From assembly GCF_015679185.1 (NCBI RefSeq), contig NZ_CP064939.1, positions 3,658,001 to 3,722,000 on the forward strand: a stretch of DNA of 64,000 nt, read 5' to 3'. Of this stretch, positions 50,295 through 59,072 are shown in pieces. Origin of the DNA: Pedobacter endophyticus. GTDB taxonomy: Bacteria > Bacteroidota > Bacteroidia > Sphingobacteriales > Sphingobacteriaceae. Each line of letters starts with the position of its first letter. Within the stretch, counting starts at the first letter, position 1. Made by a program: the position numbers and the translations under genes. Below the pieces are notes generated by a model. The model saw only the letters and a list, made by a program, of their open reading frames with translations, was not told the DNA's origin and did not search any database.

Positions 50295-50696
50295 TTGTAC
50301 AAAGCACTAAAACATCAAAAGTGGGCTATTCTTTGGACCATCATCGTTTTGGTGCTTTGCAATATAAAAATGCCCCAATCCACTTCCGAAGGTGGTTTTT
50401 TCTTCGAGGGATTTGATAAAATGGCTCATTTGGGCTTTTTCTTTGTTTTATCGACCCTGCTCTTTTATGGCAAAATAAAGTATCAGCATAATTTCGCTTT
50501 CAGAACATTAACCATTTTTAAAATTTTACTCATCAACGCAATAATCGGTGGGATAATAGAGTTGTTACAATGGAAGGTTTTCGTTTATAGGTCTGCCGAA
50601 TGGTGGGACTTTACCTGCGATATGACTGGCGCATTAATGGCTGTTTTTAGTTACGTTTTGCTCCATAAATTGAATTTCGATGAAAGTAAAAATTAG
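50295..50696 (+). CDS. VanZ family membrane protein
   Basis: The 133-residue protein has four hydrophobic segments (about 12-28, 45-62, 75-95 and 108-125). It shows the VanZ pattern FDKMAHLGFFFVLSTLLFYG and a GGIIELLQWKVFV motif with the Glu. In enterococci VanZ gives low-level teicoplanin resistance; in most bacteria the role is unknown. It starts at a TTG. It overlaps a tiny lipoprotein gene at its 3' end. Confidence 0.88.
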   Translation: MYKALKHQKWAILWTIIVLVLCNIKMPQSTSEGGFFFEGFDKMAHLGFFFVLSTLLFYGKIKYQHNFAFRTLTIFKILLINAIIGGIIELLQWKVFVYRSAEWWDFTCDMTGALMAVFSYVLLHKLNFDESKN

Positions 50697-50802
50697 TTTA
50701 ATCGGCCTGCTCATTATTTCTATGCTAGCAAGTTGCAGTATTTTCAAAAAAAGCTGTAATTGCCCAAAAGTGTATTACAAAAGCTATCCCGGGCAACGAT
50801 AA
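50680..50802 (+). CDS. 40-residue lipoprotein
   Basis: ATG at 50680 opens a 40-codon frame overlapping the VanZ stop by 17 bp. The product starts MKVKISLIGLLIISMLASCS, with a lipobox giving Cys19, and continues IFKKSCNCPKVYYKSYPGQR. After processing only 22 residues remain, with two more cysteines in a CNCPK motif. Small lipoproteins with such a motif occur in Bacteroidetes. The overlap suggests translation coupled to the VanZ gene. The function is unknown. Confidence 0.65.
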   Translation: MKVKISLIGLLIISMLASCSIFKKSCNCPKVYYKSYPGQR

Positions 50803-51060
50803 GCCAAGCGCACCCACGCCTTCTGAGCCAGGGCTGTTCTCCTCATCAACACAGAACCGCTCATTTCCAGCAAAAACGTATTGCTTAAGAAATTGAAAAT
50901 CGGTTCAGACAAATCTTAACCCTGTTATTACAGTCTCATTGTCAGAATATTAGTCTCGAAAGTTTAATCTTCTATGATTAAAATTGTGCTGTATTTAAAA
51001 TGTTACCAAGCTTTTAACAAGTCTTAACAAACCTTTCCGCCTTTCCTTAGTCTGATAGCA

Positions 51061-51068
51061 TAGTTTTG
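51061..51068 (+). promoter_or_regulatory. Possible -7 element before the first beta-barrel gene
   Basis: TAGTTTTG fits TAnnTTTG and lies 24 bp upstream of the ATG at 51093. No clear -33 element. The rest of the 290-bp spacer 50803-51092 holds nothing recognised. Confidence 0.45.
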
Positions 51069-51092
51069 TAATAGAATATCTAAATTTTTTTA

Positions 51093-53894
51093 ATGAAAAA
51101 GAACGTTCAAAAGGCAATTTTAGTTGTCCTTATATTTTGCGGGTACATTGCCCATGCACAAAATTCTGGATCGATAAGCGGAAAGGTAATTAACGCAAAA
51201 GATAAGCAGCCTGTAGATTTCGCTACCGTTGCCATACGCAATTTAAAAGATTCTACCGTTGTGGCCTCGGGCCAAACTAACCCCGATGGGTCTTTTAGCT
51301 TCAAGGCCATCGCCCCCGGCCGATACCGTGTGTATGCGGCATTTTTGGGGCTTAAAACGGCAACTAAAGATGTTGAGGTGGCAAAGGCAGCCGTAAACGC
51401 CGGCGAAATTGCGCTGGCCGATGATGGTGTAGATTTAAGCACGGTAGATGTAACTGCCAGCATCCCCATCGTAGTTAAAAAAGACACGATTGAGTTTGAT
51501 GCTAAATCAATAAAAGTGCGTGAAAATGCAGTTGTTGAAGATTTATTGCAAAAGCTACCGGGCGTAGAAGTTGCAAAAGACGGAAGCGTAAAGGCCCAGG
51601 GAGAAACCATTACTAAGGTTAAGGTAGATGGAAAAGAGTTTTTCGGGAACGACCCCTTATTGGCCACCAAAAACCTGCCCGCCGATATGGTAGATAAGAT
51701 TCAGGTGATTGATGAACTTTCGGAACAGGCACAGTTTACCGGAATCGACGATGGAACCCGCAACAAGATATTGAACATTACCACCAAATCGGGAATGAAG
51801 CACGGTTACTTCGGCAACAGTACCGTAGGCTATGGCTCCAACGATCGTTATGATGCCAACTTAAACGTTAACAAGTTCGACGAAGACCAGCAATTGAGCT
51901 TTGTAGGACAATTTAACAACATCAACAAACAAAACTTTGGTCAGGGCGGCGGCGTAGGAAACGGCTTTGGCGGTGGCAGCTTCGGTGGCCGTCGCGGAGG
52001 CGGAGGTGGCGGCGGTGGTTCAAGTTCGCCTGGCATTACCACCACCAATGCAGCGGGTTTAAACTTTGCAGATACTTATAAAGACGGAACGCAGTTTCAG
52101 GCAAGTTATTTCTTTAACGATGCTACTGCGAAATTGCTTCAAAACTCAAACACACAAAATTTGTTCGGTGGCATTACAACAAATATAAACGAGAACTTAA
52201 ACAGCACAACCGAGCGAACAAACCACCGTTTTAACTTTATGGTTGATACCAAGATCGACCCTTCGCTATCCATCAAGATACAGCCAAACGTTTCTTACAC
52301 CGAAACCGATGCCAATAGCACAACCACTTACAACCGCGATTATGTTACCTCGTTAACAAACGGATTGCAGCGTTATAACAACAACTCAGCAACGCCATCG
52401 TTTAGCAACAACTTATTGGTTCGTAAAAGCTTCAAGCGCCGCGGCCGTACGCTCTCGTTAAACGTAAACACATCTATAAACGATAACGACGCAACTGCCT
52501 TAAACTACAGGTTAGATCAAATTACGCGGAATGGCGCAACCACCGACAGTTTAACCAATCAAAACAACCTTACCAACAGCAATTCGATAAATAATACTGC
52601 CCGCCTGGTTTATACCGAGCCGTTAAATAAAACACTCAGCGTTGAGTTTAACTACCAGAACGGTTATTCGAACAGCGATTCTGAACGTCAGACTTTCGAT
52701 TTCAACCCGGCAACACTACAGTTCGATTTGGTTAATTCGCAATACACGAATACCTACAATAACCGCACCTTGACGAATGCAGCAGGGTTTAGTTTTACTA
52801 CAACCGAAAAGAAATACAACTGGAACATTGGTATTGCAGCGCAACAAACCAACCGTGTAAACACCAATTTAACTACAGGTTTGGTACGCACGCAAAACTT
52901 TATCAACATAACGCCGTCGGCCCAGTTCAGATATAACTTTAGCAACCGCAAGCGTTTATTTATCAATTATCGCGGATCAACATCGCAGCCAACAATCGAT
53001 CAGATTCAGCCGATTCCGGATAATACCAACACGCAGACAATCTTTGTGGGTAACCCAACTTTAAAGCCATCGTTTAATAACTCATTAAGAGTGAACTACA
53101 ATAATTTCGACATCGAAAGCGGTCGCTTCTTTTTTGCAAGGTTAAACCTTACCCAAACTTTCAACAGCATTGGCCGGGCCAATGTGCCGCTCGAAAATGG
53201 TATACAACAGGTGAGTTACGTAAACGTAGATGGCGTTTACGCTGGTAGCGGAGGGGCAACTTTATCTTTGCCACTCATGGCCGAGCGCAAATTGACCCTT
53301 AACATATCGGCCGATGCATCGTACAACAGAGATGTAAACTTGATTACATCCAGTGCAACTGCAGGGCTGGTTAAAAACATTACCAATTCATACACTATCT
53401 CTAACGGTTATAAATTGGTTACCAATGTTGATAAATTTGATTTAACAGGCGGCATCACCGGAAGCTACAATCACTCCGTTTACTCGGCACAACCATCGGC
53501 AAATACAACCTATTATACCATTAACCCCAACTTCGATGTAAGTTATGTGTTGCCCGGTAATTTCAGAATTGCAACAACGGTTGAGTACTACCGCAACTTT
53601 GGCGGAGGTGATTTGTATAACAGGGAATACACTTTGATCAATCCTTACTTAAGCCGCCAGTTTTTTAAAAACAGAGCAACGTTTAAGTTCTTGGTTAACG
53701 ATGCATTGAACCAGAATACAGGCATAAGCAGAACAACTACAGGCACCTCAATATCGGATGTAAACTATAATGTGCTTAAACGGTATTACATGTTAGCGTT
53801 TACCTACTCGCTTACCCGCATAGGCGGAAGGACGATGGGTGGCGACGTGCAAATGCCTAGCACGGGCGGCGGCGGAAGACGCAACAGAATGTAA
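51093..53894 (+). CDS. Outer-membrane beta-barrel protein (TonB-receptor-like), paralogue 1
   Basis: The 933-residue protein has a signal peptide (MKKNVQKAILVVLIFCGYIAHA) and a carboxypeptidase-regulatory-like Ig domain (about 25-110, GSISGKVINAKDKQPVDFAT). A plug-like region (about 125-230, VVEDLLQKLPGVEVAKDGSV, ending KIQVIDELSEQAQ) and a Gly-rich segment (about 285-310) follow. The rest is an outer-membrane beta-barrel of the OMP_b-brl_3 kind. Such proteins resemble TonB receptors but no TonB box is evident and the substrate is unknown. A close paralogue lies 594 bp downstream. Confidence 0.88.
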   Translation: MKKNVQKAILVVLIFCGYIAHAQNSGSISGKVINAKDKQPVDFATVAIRNLKDSTVVASGQTNPDGSFSFKAIAPGRYRVYAAFLGLKTATKDVEVAKAAVNAGEIALADDGVDLSTVDVTASIPIVVKKDTIEFDAKSIKVRENAVVEDLLQKLPGVEVAKDGSVKAQGETITKVKVDGKEFFGNDPLLATKNLPADMVDKIQVIDELSEQAQFTGIDDGTRNKILNITTKSGMKHGYFGNSTVGYGSNDRYDANLNVNKFDEDQQLSFVGQFNNINKQNFGQGGGVGNGFGGGSFGGRRGGGGGGGGSSSPGITTTNAAGLNFADTYKDGTQFQASYFFNDATAKLLQNSNTQNLFGGITTNINENLNSTTERTNHRFNFMVDTKIDPSLSIKIQPNVSYTETDANSTTTYNRDYVTSLTNGLQRYNNNSATPSFSNNLLVRKSFKRRGRTLSLNVNTSINDNDATALNYRLDQITRNGATTDSLTNQNNLTNSNSINNTARLVYTEPLNKTLSVEFNYQNGYSNSDSERQTFDFNPATLQFDLVNSQYTNTYNNRTLTNAAGFSFTTTEKKYNWNIGIAAQQTNRVNTNLTTGLVRTQNFINITPSAQFRYNFSNRKRLFINYRGSTSQPTIDQIQPIPDNTNTQTIFVGNPTLKPSFNNSLRVNYNNFDIESGRFFFARLNLTQTFNSIGRANVPLENGIQQVSYVNVDGVYAGSGGATLSLPLMAERKLTLNISADASYNRDVNLITSSATAGLVKNITNSYTISNGYKLVTNVDKFDLTGGITGSYNHSVYSAQPSANTTYYTINPNFDVSYVLPGNFRIATTVEYYRNFGGGDLYNREYTLINPYLSRQFFKNRATFKFLVNDALNQNTGISRTTTGTSISDVNYNVLKRYYMLAFTYSLTRIGGRTMGGDVQMPSTGGGGRRNRM

Positions 53895-53904
53895 AAGCTT
53901 AATG

Positions 53905-53936
53905 AAAAAGGCCCGTTAAAATGCGGGCTTTTTTTT
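53905..53936 (+). terminator. Intrinsic terminator
   Basis: The GCCCG...CGGGC stem is followed by nine T, starting about 10 bp after the stop of the first beta-barrel gene. Confidence 0.85.
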
Positions 53937-54488
53937 AAAATTTTCTCTACCAAATTAACTTGATGCTATCTGATTCGCCTTGCTTTTCATCCTTTCGCCC
54001 ATTCGTCATTCCCACGCAGGTGGGAATCCTATTGCAAGGCACCAATTTTTTGCGCATTAAGATCCCCAATCAAGCTACCAATAACAGCACGGGATTTGTC
54101 ATGCTGAGGAACAGCCTGTCCCGATTTCTCGGGGAAGCTTCTTTAACCTACATCTCACCATCCCCGCCCGCTCACCGGCCCTCTTTTGGTAGTGGGTTGT
54201 TGGAGTTCTGCGTTTCATCGCTTGGGGATCCTTCGTTGCTCAGGATGACAGCGTAAAAACCTTATCCCAACTTCTTGTTTTTTTTTAAAAACTGACCTCT
54301 GAGGATGACGCCCCCTCGTAAACAACGTATTAAATTAGTCCGGCATCGCGAGTCAACGCAATCTTATCCAAAAGCACCAGCCCTTATAAATGTACAAATG
54401 ACAGTTATGTATTTCATTTGTTACTTTGGCTTCAATAAACCTTTAACCCCAAGTTAGGTCTTAAAATAGAATCAGGAAAACTAACCAA
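53937..54488. other. Intergenic region built of repeat fragments
   Basis: Besides the dispersed repeat at 54005-54079 it holds GTCATGCTGAGGAACAGCCT with a TCCCGATTTCTCGGGGA hairpin, and a GGATCCTTCGTTGCTCAGGA plus TGACAG element. Together these form an inverted pair spanning 54100-54253. No gene is recognised. Confidence 0.55.
54005..54079 (+). repeat. Dispersed 70-75 bp intergenic repeat, copy 2
   Basis: This matches the reverse complement of 10335-10406: GTCATTCCCACGCAGGTGGG, AATCCTATTGCAAGGCACC, then TTTTGCGCATTAAGATCCCC and TCAAGCT. Confidence 0.75.
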
Positions 54489-57257
54489 ATGAAGAGAATT
54501 TTTACGCTGCTGCTTTTGTTATCGTCAACTTTCGTTTATGCACAAAAAACCGGTTCGGTTAGTGGGCGGATCATCCAGTCGAAAGATAAAAAGCCGTTGG
54601 ATTTTGCTTCTGTTGCCATCAAAAATTTGAGCGATTCTACCACCGTGGGCGCAATGAGCACCACCGAAGATGGCAAATTTGCGTATAAAGGATTAAAGCC
54701 CGGGGCTTATCGGCTATATGCCGCTTTTTTAGGGCTTAAAAACAGTACAAAAGATTTTGCCATTACAGCGGATAAAAGCGACATTAACATTGGCGATATC
54801 ATTTTAGAGGGCGGCGCAATTGATCTCGAAACCGTCGAAATTAAAGCAGAAGTGCCGCCAATTGTTGTTAAAAAAGATACACTCGAATTTAATGCCAGCT
54901 CTTTTAAGGTAATAGAAAACGCCGTAGTTGAAGATTTACTTAAAAAGCTGCCCGGTGTTGAGGTTGATAAGGCGGGCACGGTAAAGGCACAGGGCGAAAC
55001 CATAACGAAAGTTAGAGTTGATGGAAAAGAATTTTTTGGTAACGACCCGTTGCTGGCCACCAGGAATTTGCCCGCGGATATGATCGATAAAATTCAGATT
55101 ATCGATGAACTATCGGATCAGGCACAATTTACGGGCATCGACGATGGCTCCAGAACGAAGATTATTAACATTACCACCCGAAAAGATAAAAAGAACGGCT
55201 ACTTCGGTAATTCAACCGCTGGCTATGGCTCAAACAACAGGTACGATGTAAACGCCAATGTGAATCGTTTTAACCAGGATAAACGACTGAGCGTTGTTGC
55301 CCAGTTTAACAATGTAAACAAGCAGAACTTTGGCGGAGGTTTAGGCGGTGGAAACGGAGGCAACAACGGTGGCCGCGGCGGAATTACCGACACCAAAGCG
55401 GGGGGCTTTAACTTTTCTGATGAATATGCGGATGAAACCGAAATCAACCTCAGTTATTTTGTTAACAAATCAGACAACCTGATCTTAAGGAATAGCGTTA
55501 CACAAAACCTGCTGGGCGATGTAACAACCGTTTTTAACAATAACCAGGTCAATACATCCGATAGGTTAAACCACAGGCTCAGCTTTATGGTCGATACCAA
55601 GCTCGATTCCCTAACCTCGTTGCGCATACAACCCAACATCAGCTACACCGATAACAAAAGCTTAAACAACAGCAACTACAGCCGCGATTATAAACGGTAC
55701 ATGATTAATGGAACGCAGGCGCTAAGCAATCGCAGCACGGCACCGTCCATTAGTAACAACATCTTACTGCGCAAAAAATTTATGCGCCGGGGCCGAACCT
55801 TGTCTTTAAACCTCAATACAAACCTTAATAATAACGATGCAGCTAATTATAACAATAACTCAGAGGGCCGTACAGACAGCGGGGGCGTGGTAACCCCAAA
55901 GCTAACTAACCAGTTTAACGATCAGGAAAGCGAATCGCTAAGCCAAAGCACCCGGCTGGTGTATACAGAGCCGTTAAGTAAAACCTTGAGCCTCGAGTTT
56001 AACTATCAAAACGCCTACAACCACAATACCTCCGATCGGTTTACCTACAATTACAACCCCGCCACGTTACAATACGATTTGCTCGATGCCACTTATAGCA
56101 ACGCGTACGAAAATACCATCTTAACCAACTCTGCAGGTTTCAGTTTCAATAAAAATGCGCAAAAATACAACTGGAATTTGGGCATGGCCGTTCAAAATAC
56201 CGATAGAACTAACAACAACATCAGCCGGGGATATGTGTTAAAGCAAAACGTTTTCAATTATACGCCATCGGCCATGTTCAGGTATAATTTTAGCAAAAGT
56301 AAGCGCCTGGTTTTTAATTACCGTGGAAGCACCACCCAGCCAAGTATACAACAGTTACAGCCTATCCCCAATAATACAAATACCCAAAGCATCCCGGTTG
56401 GTAATCCCGATCTGAAGCCCGAATTTAACAATACCTTACGGGTAGCCTTTAACACCTTTACCGTTGGCAAAAACCGATCGCTTTTTGTAAACCTCAATTT
56501 AACGCAAACCTCTAACCGAATTGCCAACAGCAGCAGCTTGATCCAAACCGGGCCAGACCAAGGCAAGCTGGCCATTTTGCCTGTTAATGTTAATGGCGTT
56601 TACTCCGGCAGCCTTTCATCATCGCTCAGCTTACCAATAATGGATGAAAACAAGCTTAACTTTCATATCAATGTAAGCGGCAACTACGATCGCGATGTAA
56701 ACTTCACCAATTCACTAAAAAATATTACCAACAGCTGGTCTATACGCAATGGGTACCGGTTAGTTTCAAATCTCGAAAAACTCGATCTTACCGCTGGCGT
56801 TAGCGGCTCAATTAACCGTGCAACCTATTCAGTGCAGCCCAACTCTAATACCCGATATTATACGTTTAGCCCGAATATAAGTGTGAGCTATCTGTTTCCG
56901 GGCGATATCCGCCTAAATGTAGATGCCGATTATAACCAAAACACCGGCAGGGGCGAGGCTTTTGATACGCACTTTACCTTGGTAAATGCATTTTTAAGCA
57001 AGCAGTTTTTTAAAAACAAGGGAACTTTTAAGGCTTCGGTAAACGATTTGCTGAATGAGAACCAGGGCATAAGCCGCACGGCGAACAACAATACCATACA
57101 AGATGTAGGCTACAACGTACTTAAACGCTATTTTATGTTCTCCTTTACCTACTCGTTGAACCGAATGGGTGGAAAAAACAGAATAAGGGGTAACGAGGAT
57201 GGCGGGCGGGGAAGAAGAAACGGCGGCAGTTTTGGTGGCGGAAGGCAGCGCAATTAA
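54489..57257 (+). CDS. Outer-membrane beta-barrel protein (TonB-receptor-like), paralogue 2
   Basis: The 922-residue paralogue of the preceding barrel gene has the same order: signal peptide MKRIFTLLLLLSSTFVYA, regulatory-like domain (GSVSGRIIQSKDKKPLDFAS), plug-like VVEDLLKKLPGVEVDKAGTV, Gly-rich loop, then barrel. The plug region is the most conserved stretch between the two (VDGKEFFGNDPLLATRNLPA). The tail is Gly/Arg-rich (DGGRGRRNGGSFGGGRQRN) and probably extends into solution. Tandem copies imply duplication, perhaps with different ligands. Confidence 0.88.
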   Translation: MKRIFTLLLLLSSTFVYAQKTGSVSGRIIQSKDKKPLDFASVAIKNLSDSTTVGAMSTTEDGKFAYKGLKPGAYRLYAAFLGLKNSTKDFAITADKSDINIGDIILEGGAIDLETVEIKAEVPPIVVKKDTLEFNASSFKVIENAVVEDLLKKLPGVEVDKAGTVKAQGETITKVRVDGKEFFGNDPLLATRNLPADMIDKIQIIDELSDQAQFTGIDDGSRTKIINITTRKDKKNGYFGNSTAGYGSNNRYDVNANVNRFNQDKRLSVVAQFNNVNKQNFGGGLGGGNGGNNGGRGGITDTKAGGFNFSDEYADETEINLSYFVNKSDNLILRNSVTQNLLGDVTTVFNNNQVNTSDRLNHRLSFMVDTKLDSLTSLRIQPNISYTDNKSLNNSNYSRDYKRYMINGTQALSNRSTAPSISNNILLRKKFMRRGRTLSLNLNTNLNNNDAANYNNNSEGRTDSGGVVTPKLTNQFNDQESESLSQSTRLVYTEPLSKTLSLEFNYQNAYNHNTSDRFTYNYNPATLQYDLLDATYSNAYENTILTNSAGFSFNKNAQKYNWNLGMAVQNTDRTNNNISRGYVLKQNVFNYTPSAMFRYNFSKSKRLVFNYRGSTTQPSIQQLQPIPNNTNTQSIPVGNPDLKPEFNNTLRVAFNTFTVGKNRSLFVNLNLTQTSNRIANSSSLIQTGPDQGKLAILPVNVNGVYSGSLSSSLSLPIMDENKLNFHINVSGNYDRDVNFTNSLKNITNSWSIRNGYRLVSNLEKLDLTAGVSGSINRATYSVQPNSNTRYYTFSPNISVSYLFPGDIRLNVDADYNQNTGRGEAFDTHFTLVNAFLSKQFFKNKGTFKASVNDLLNENQGISRTANNNTIQDVGYNVLKRYFMFSFTYSLNRMGGKNRIRGNEDGGRGRRNGGSFGGGRQRN

Positions 57258-57279
57258 CTTTTAGCAGCCGAAAGCGCTG

Positions 57280-57975
57280 TTATGACATGGTAGTATAGCT
57301 AATGTTTGCCTTGACCATTACAACCGCTTCAACAACATTTAAAGGTACATCCATTGCAGCATCCAGGTTGTTATAACCTACCAGTTGGATATGGTTTTTA
57401 ATATCCGATTTTTTGATAAACCTAACCAGCGTATGCAACTGATCATCGATTGAAACACTTACAACATACATTTCGCCGAAAATAATCCCAGTCTCCAGAT
57501 CATTTACACGCTTGTAAACAACAATATCTCCAGCCTTAACAATCGGATACATACTATCGCCAGCCACGGTAATTGCACCATCACACTTTGGTAAGTTTGG
57601 AATTTCGATGTAACTTACAACCTTCGGCTCGTGGAATAGCTGGGTAAGGCCCTCCGAAACGTTAAAATTATACAACGGTATTCGTTTATCTTCTGCCAGC
57701 TTCTCTTTTAAACTTCTATAACGCGGTCGCTCCGGCTCATTAGCTATGTGCAGCGTTTCATCAACCGGATAAAGCGTCCTTGGCTGGCCCTTTCCTGTAA
57801 TAAGCCAAGCAATGTTCAAGCCCGGAAAAACTTCACTGATCTTCTGGCACTTATCGCTCCCAATGTTGCTGCCCTTATCTAAGAAGCCGTTAGAAAGGCC
57901 GGTTTTCTTGTAGAACTCGTATTTACTCATTCCAATTGAACCCAGGTACTCTAAAACTCTTTGTGTTGCCCCCAT
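57280..57975 (-). CDS. XRE/S24-type transcriptional repressor (CI-like)
   Basis: ATG at 57975 (MGATQRVLEYLGSIGMSKYE) gives 231 residues; the frame is open to 58146 but that part covers the promoter region. The N-terminal HTH (about 1-60) reads FYKKTGLSNGFLDKGSNIGS. A C-terminal S24/LexA-like domain (about 120-225) has the Ser in VAGDSMYPIVKAGDIVVYKR. At the position where LexA-type proteases carry the catalytic Lys, the sequence reads LVRFIKK, so self-cleavage is uncertain. It is divergent from a small gene, an arrangement like phage cI/cro, but no other phage genes are near. Confidence 0.85.
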   Translation of the reverse strand: MGATQRVLEYLGSIGMSKYEFYKKTGLSNGFLDKGSNIGSDKCQKISEVFPGLNIAWLITGKGQPRTLYPVDETLHIANEPERPRYRSLKEKLAEDKRIPLYNFNVSEGLTQLFHEPKVVSYIEIPNLPKCDGAITVAGDSMYPIVKAGDIVVYKRVNDLETGIIFGEMYVVSVSIDDQLHTLVRFIKKSDIKNHIQLVGYNNLDAAMDVPLNVVEAVVMVKANISYTTMS

Positions 57976-58020
57976 TTTTTGAACGATAGAAATTAATCTC
58001 TTAGAATATTTGGTAAATAG

Positions 58021-58060
58021 ACAATAATCTATTATATTGTGCTTGTATAGAACAAATATA
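58021..58060 (-). promoter_or_regulatory. Promoter and candidate operator of the S24 repressor
   Basis: On the minus strand TATATTTG (plus 58053-58060) fits the -7 consensus. Just downstream, ACAATA...TATTGT (58021-58040) is a 6-bp inverted repeat with 8 bp between, placed where a repressor could block its own transcription. The divergent gene begins at 58069. Confidence 0.45.
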
Positions 58061-58068
58061 GAATTTAT

Positions 58069-58344
58069 ATGGTAAGCAATGAAAAAAAAACAGCTGCTAA
58101 GTCTGCTACGCATATCAATGCAACAATTGATAGCACCGACGAGCAAATTTATTTGGAATCTTTGAAGAGGCTTTTAGACGCAAAGCGAAGGGGCGATTGG
58201 CTTTTGGTAGCCGAGATGCTGGGCATTAGCGCAAAAAACGCTGAGTTATCTTTTGCCCGCATTTATTCAAAGTACCACAATGAGGTTGTAGACGCCTTAA
58301 ATACGGTAATTAAGAACAGAAAAAAGCGTCTTAAAAAATTTTAA
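58069..58344 (+). CDS. Small hypothetical protein divergent from the S24 repressor
   Basis: This is a 91-residue cytosolic protein I do not recognise. Residues 40-75 (RRGDWLLVAEMLGISAKNAE, then LSFARIYSKYHNEVVDAL) could form a helix-turn-helix, and the C-terminus is strongly basic (KNRKKRLKKF), so DNA binding is plausible. Its start lies just beyond the repressor's promoter, so the two genes probably share control, as with cI and cro. Confidence 0.6.
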   Translation: MVSNEKKTAAKSATHINATIDSTDEQIYLESLKRLLDAKRRGDWLLVAEMLGISAKNAELSFARIYSKYHNEVVDALNTVIKNRKKRLKKF

Positions 58345-58473
58345 TGTCTACAAAGCAATAATTACCGATTTTTTTTGCATCTTGAGCATTTACGTTTCTC
58401 TTTGATCAAGATTAGCCCCTGCGGCCCCATCCCACCTCAGTTTATTTATTAACCGTTGCCAAAATATTTTGTT

Positions 58474-58833
58474 ATGATAGATTTGGAAATTGCTGCTGCA
58501 ATAAAATCCGGCAGCCTGGTGGTGTGCCCTGGCCCACATCGAGATATCTTTTTTATGCCATTGCGCCTCCTGCCGGGTGATTATGTAGAGGCCAGGCCGA
58601 AAATGAACTCAAAGTACCTCGAAAATGGCAGCTTTGAGTATTTCGGCTGCGGTAACTCCGACTGCCGCTTGGCTACGCCATCCGAAATAGAGTGGTTTAA
58701 CAAGCTAAGGGCAGCTAGTAAGTTTAATGTGCCAAGCGATGAAAAAGTTCAAAAGAAAGCACCTTCGGGTAATCGATCCGGCATACTTCAATTTATAGCG
58801 AGCTTATTTGGAATAAATCTAAAGAAAGGTTAA
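58474..58833 (+). CDS. Hypothetical protein upstream of feoAB
   Basis: ATG at 58474 gives 119 residues (MIDLEIAAAIKSGSLVVCPG); a TTG at 58456 would add six. There is no signal peptide. The central part has a CGNSDCR pair of cysteines that might hold a metal or redox pair, and the C-terminus ends in a hydrophobic ILQFIASLFGINLKKG. I do not recognise the family. It precedes feoA by 19 bp and may be cotranscribed with the iron-uptake genes. Confidence 0.55.
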   Translation: MIDLEIAAAIKSGSLVVCPGPHRDIFFMPLRLLPGDYVEARPKMNSKYLENGSFEYFGCGNSDCRLATPSEIEWFNKLRAASKFNVPSDEKVQKKAPSGNRSGILQFIASLFGINLKKG

Positions 58834-58852
58834 CTTGCGGGAAATTTAGCAC

Positions 58853-59068
58853 ATGAAGCTTTCGAACCTTAAAATTGGCGAAAAAGGAACCATTATGGCA
58901 TTTACCGATCTTGATTTATCAGTAAAACTGATGGAAATGGGATGTTTGCCCGGCGAGGTAGTAGAGGTTGAGCGGTTTGCCCCGCTGGGCGATCCGATGG
59001 CTATTCGTGTTGCTGGTTATCAGCTTTGCTTGCGTAAAAGCGAGGCCGATGTCATAATTATTCAGTAA
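58853..59068 (+). CDS. feoA: Ferrous iron transport protein A
   Basis: The 71-residue SH3-like protein shows MKLSNLKIGEKGTIMAF, a central LMEMGCLPGEVVEVERFAPL and the C-terminal DPMAIRVAGYQLCLRKSEAD. FeoA binds and modulates the FeoB transporter at the inner face of the membrane. The length is normal for the family. feoB starts 4 bp after its stop. Confidence 0.95.
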   Translation: MKLSNLKIGEKGTIMAFTDLDLSVKLMEMGCLPGEVVEVERFAPLGDPMAIRVAGYQLCLRKSEADVIIIQ

Positions 59069-59072
59069 ATAG

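Noticed and set aside
57976..58146. 57-residue N-terminal extension of the S24 repressor
   Set aside because: It would cover the TATATTTG promoter and the divergent gene's start; the HTH domain begins right after ATG at 57975.
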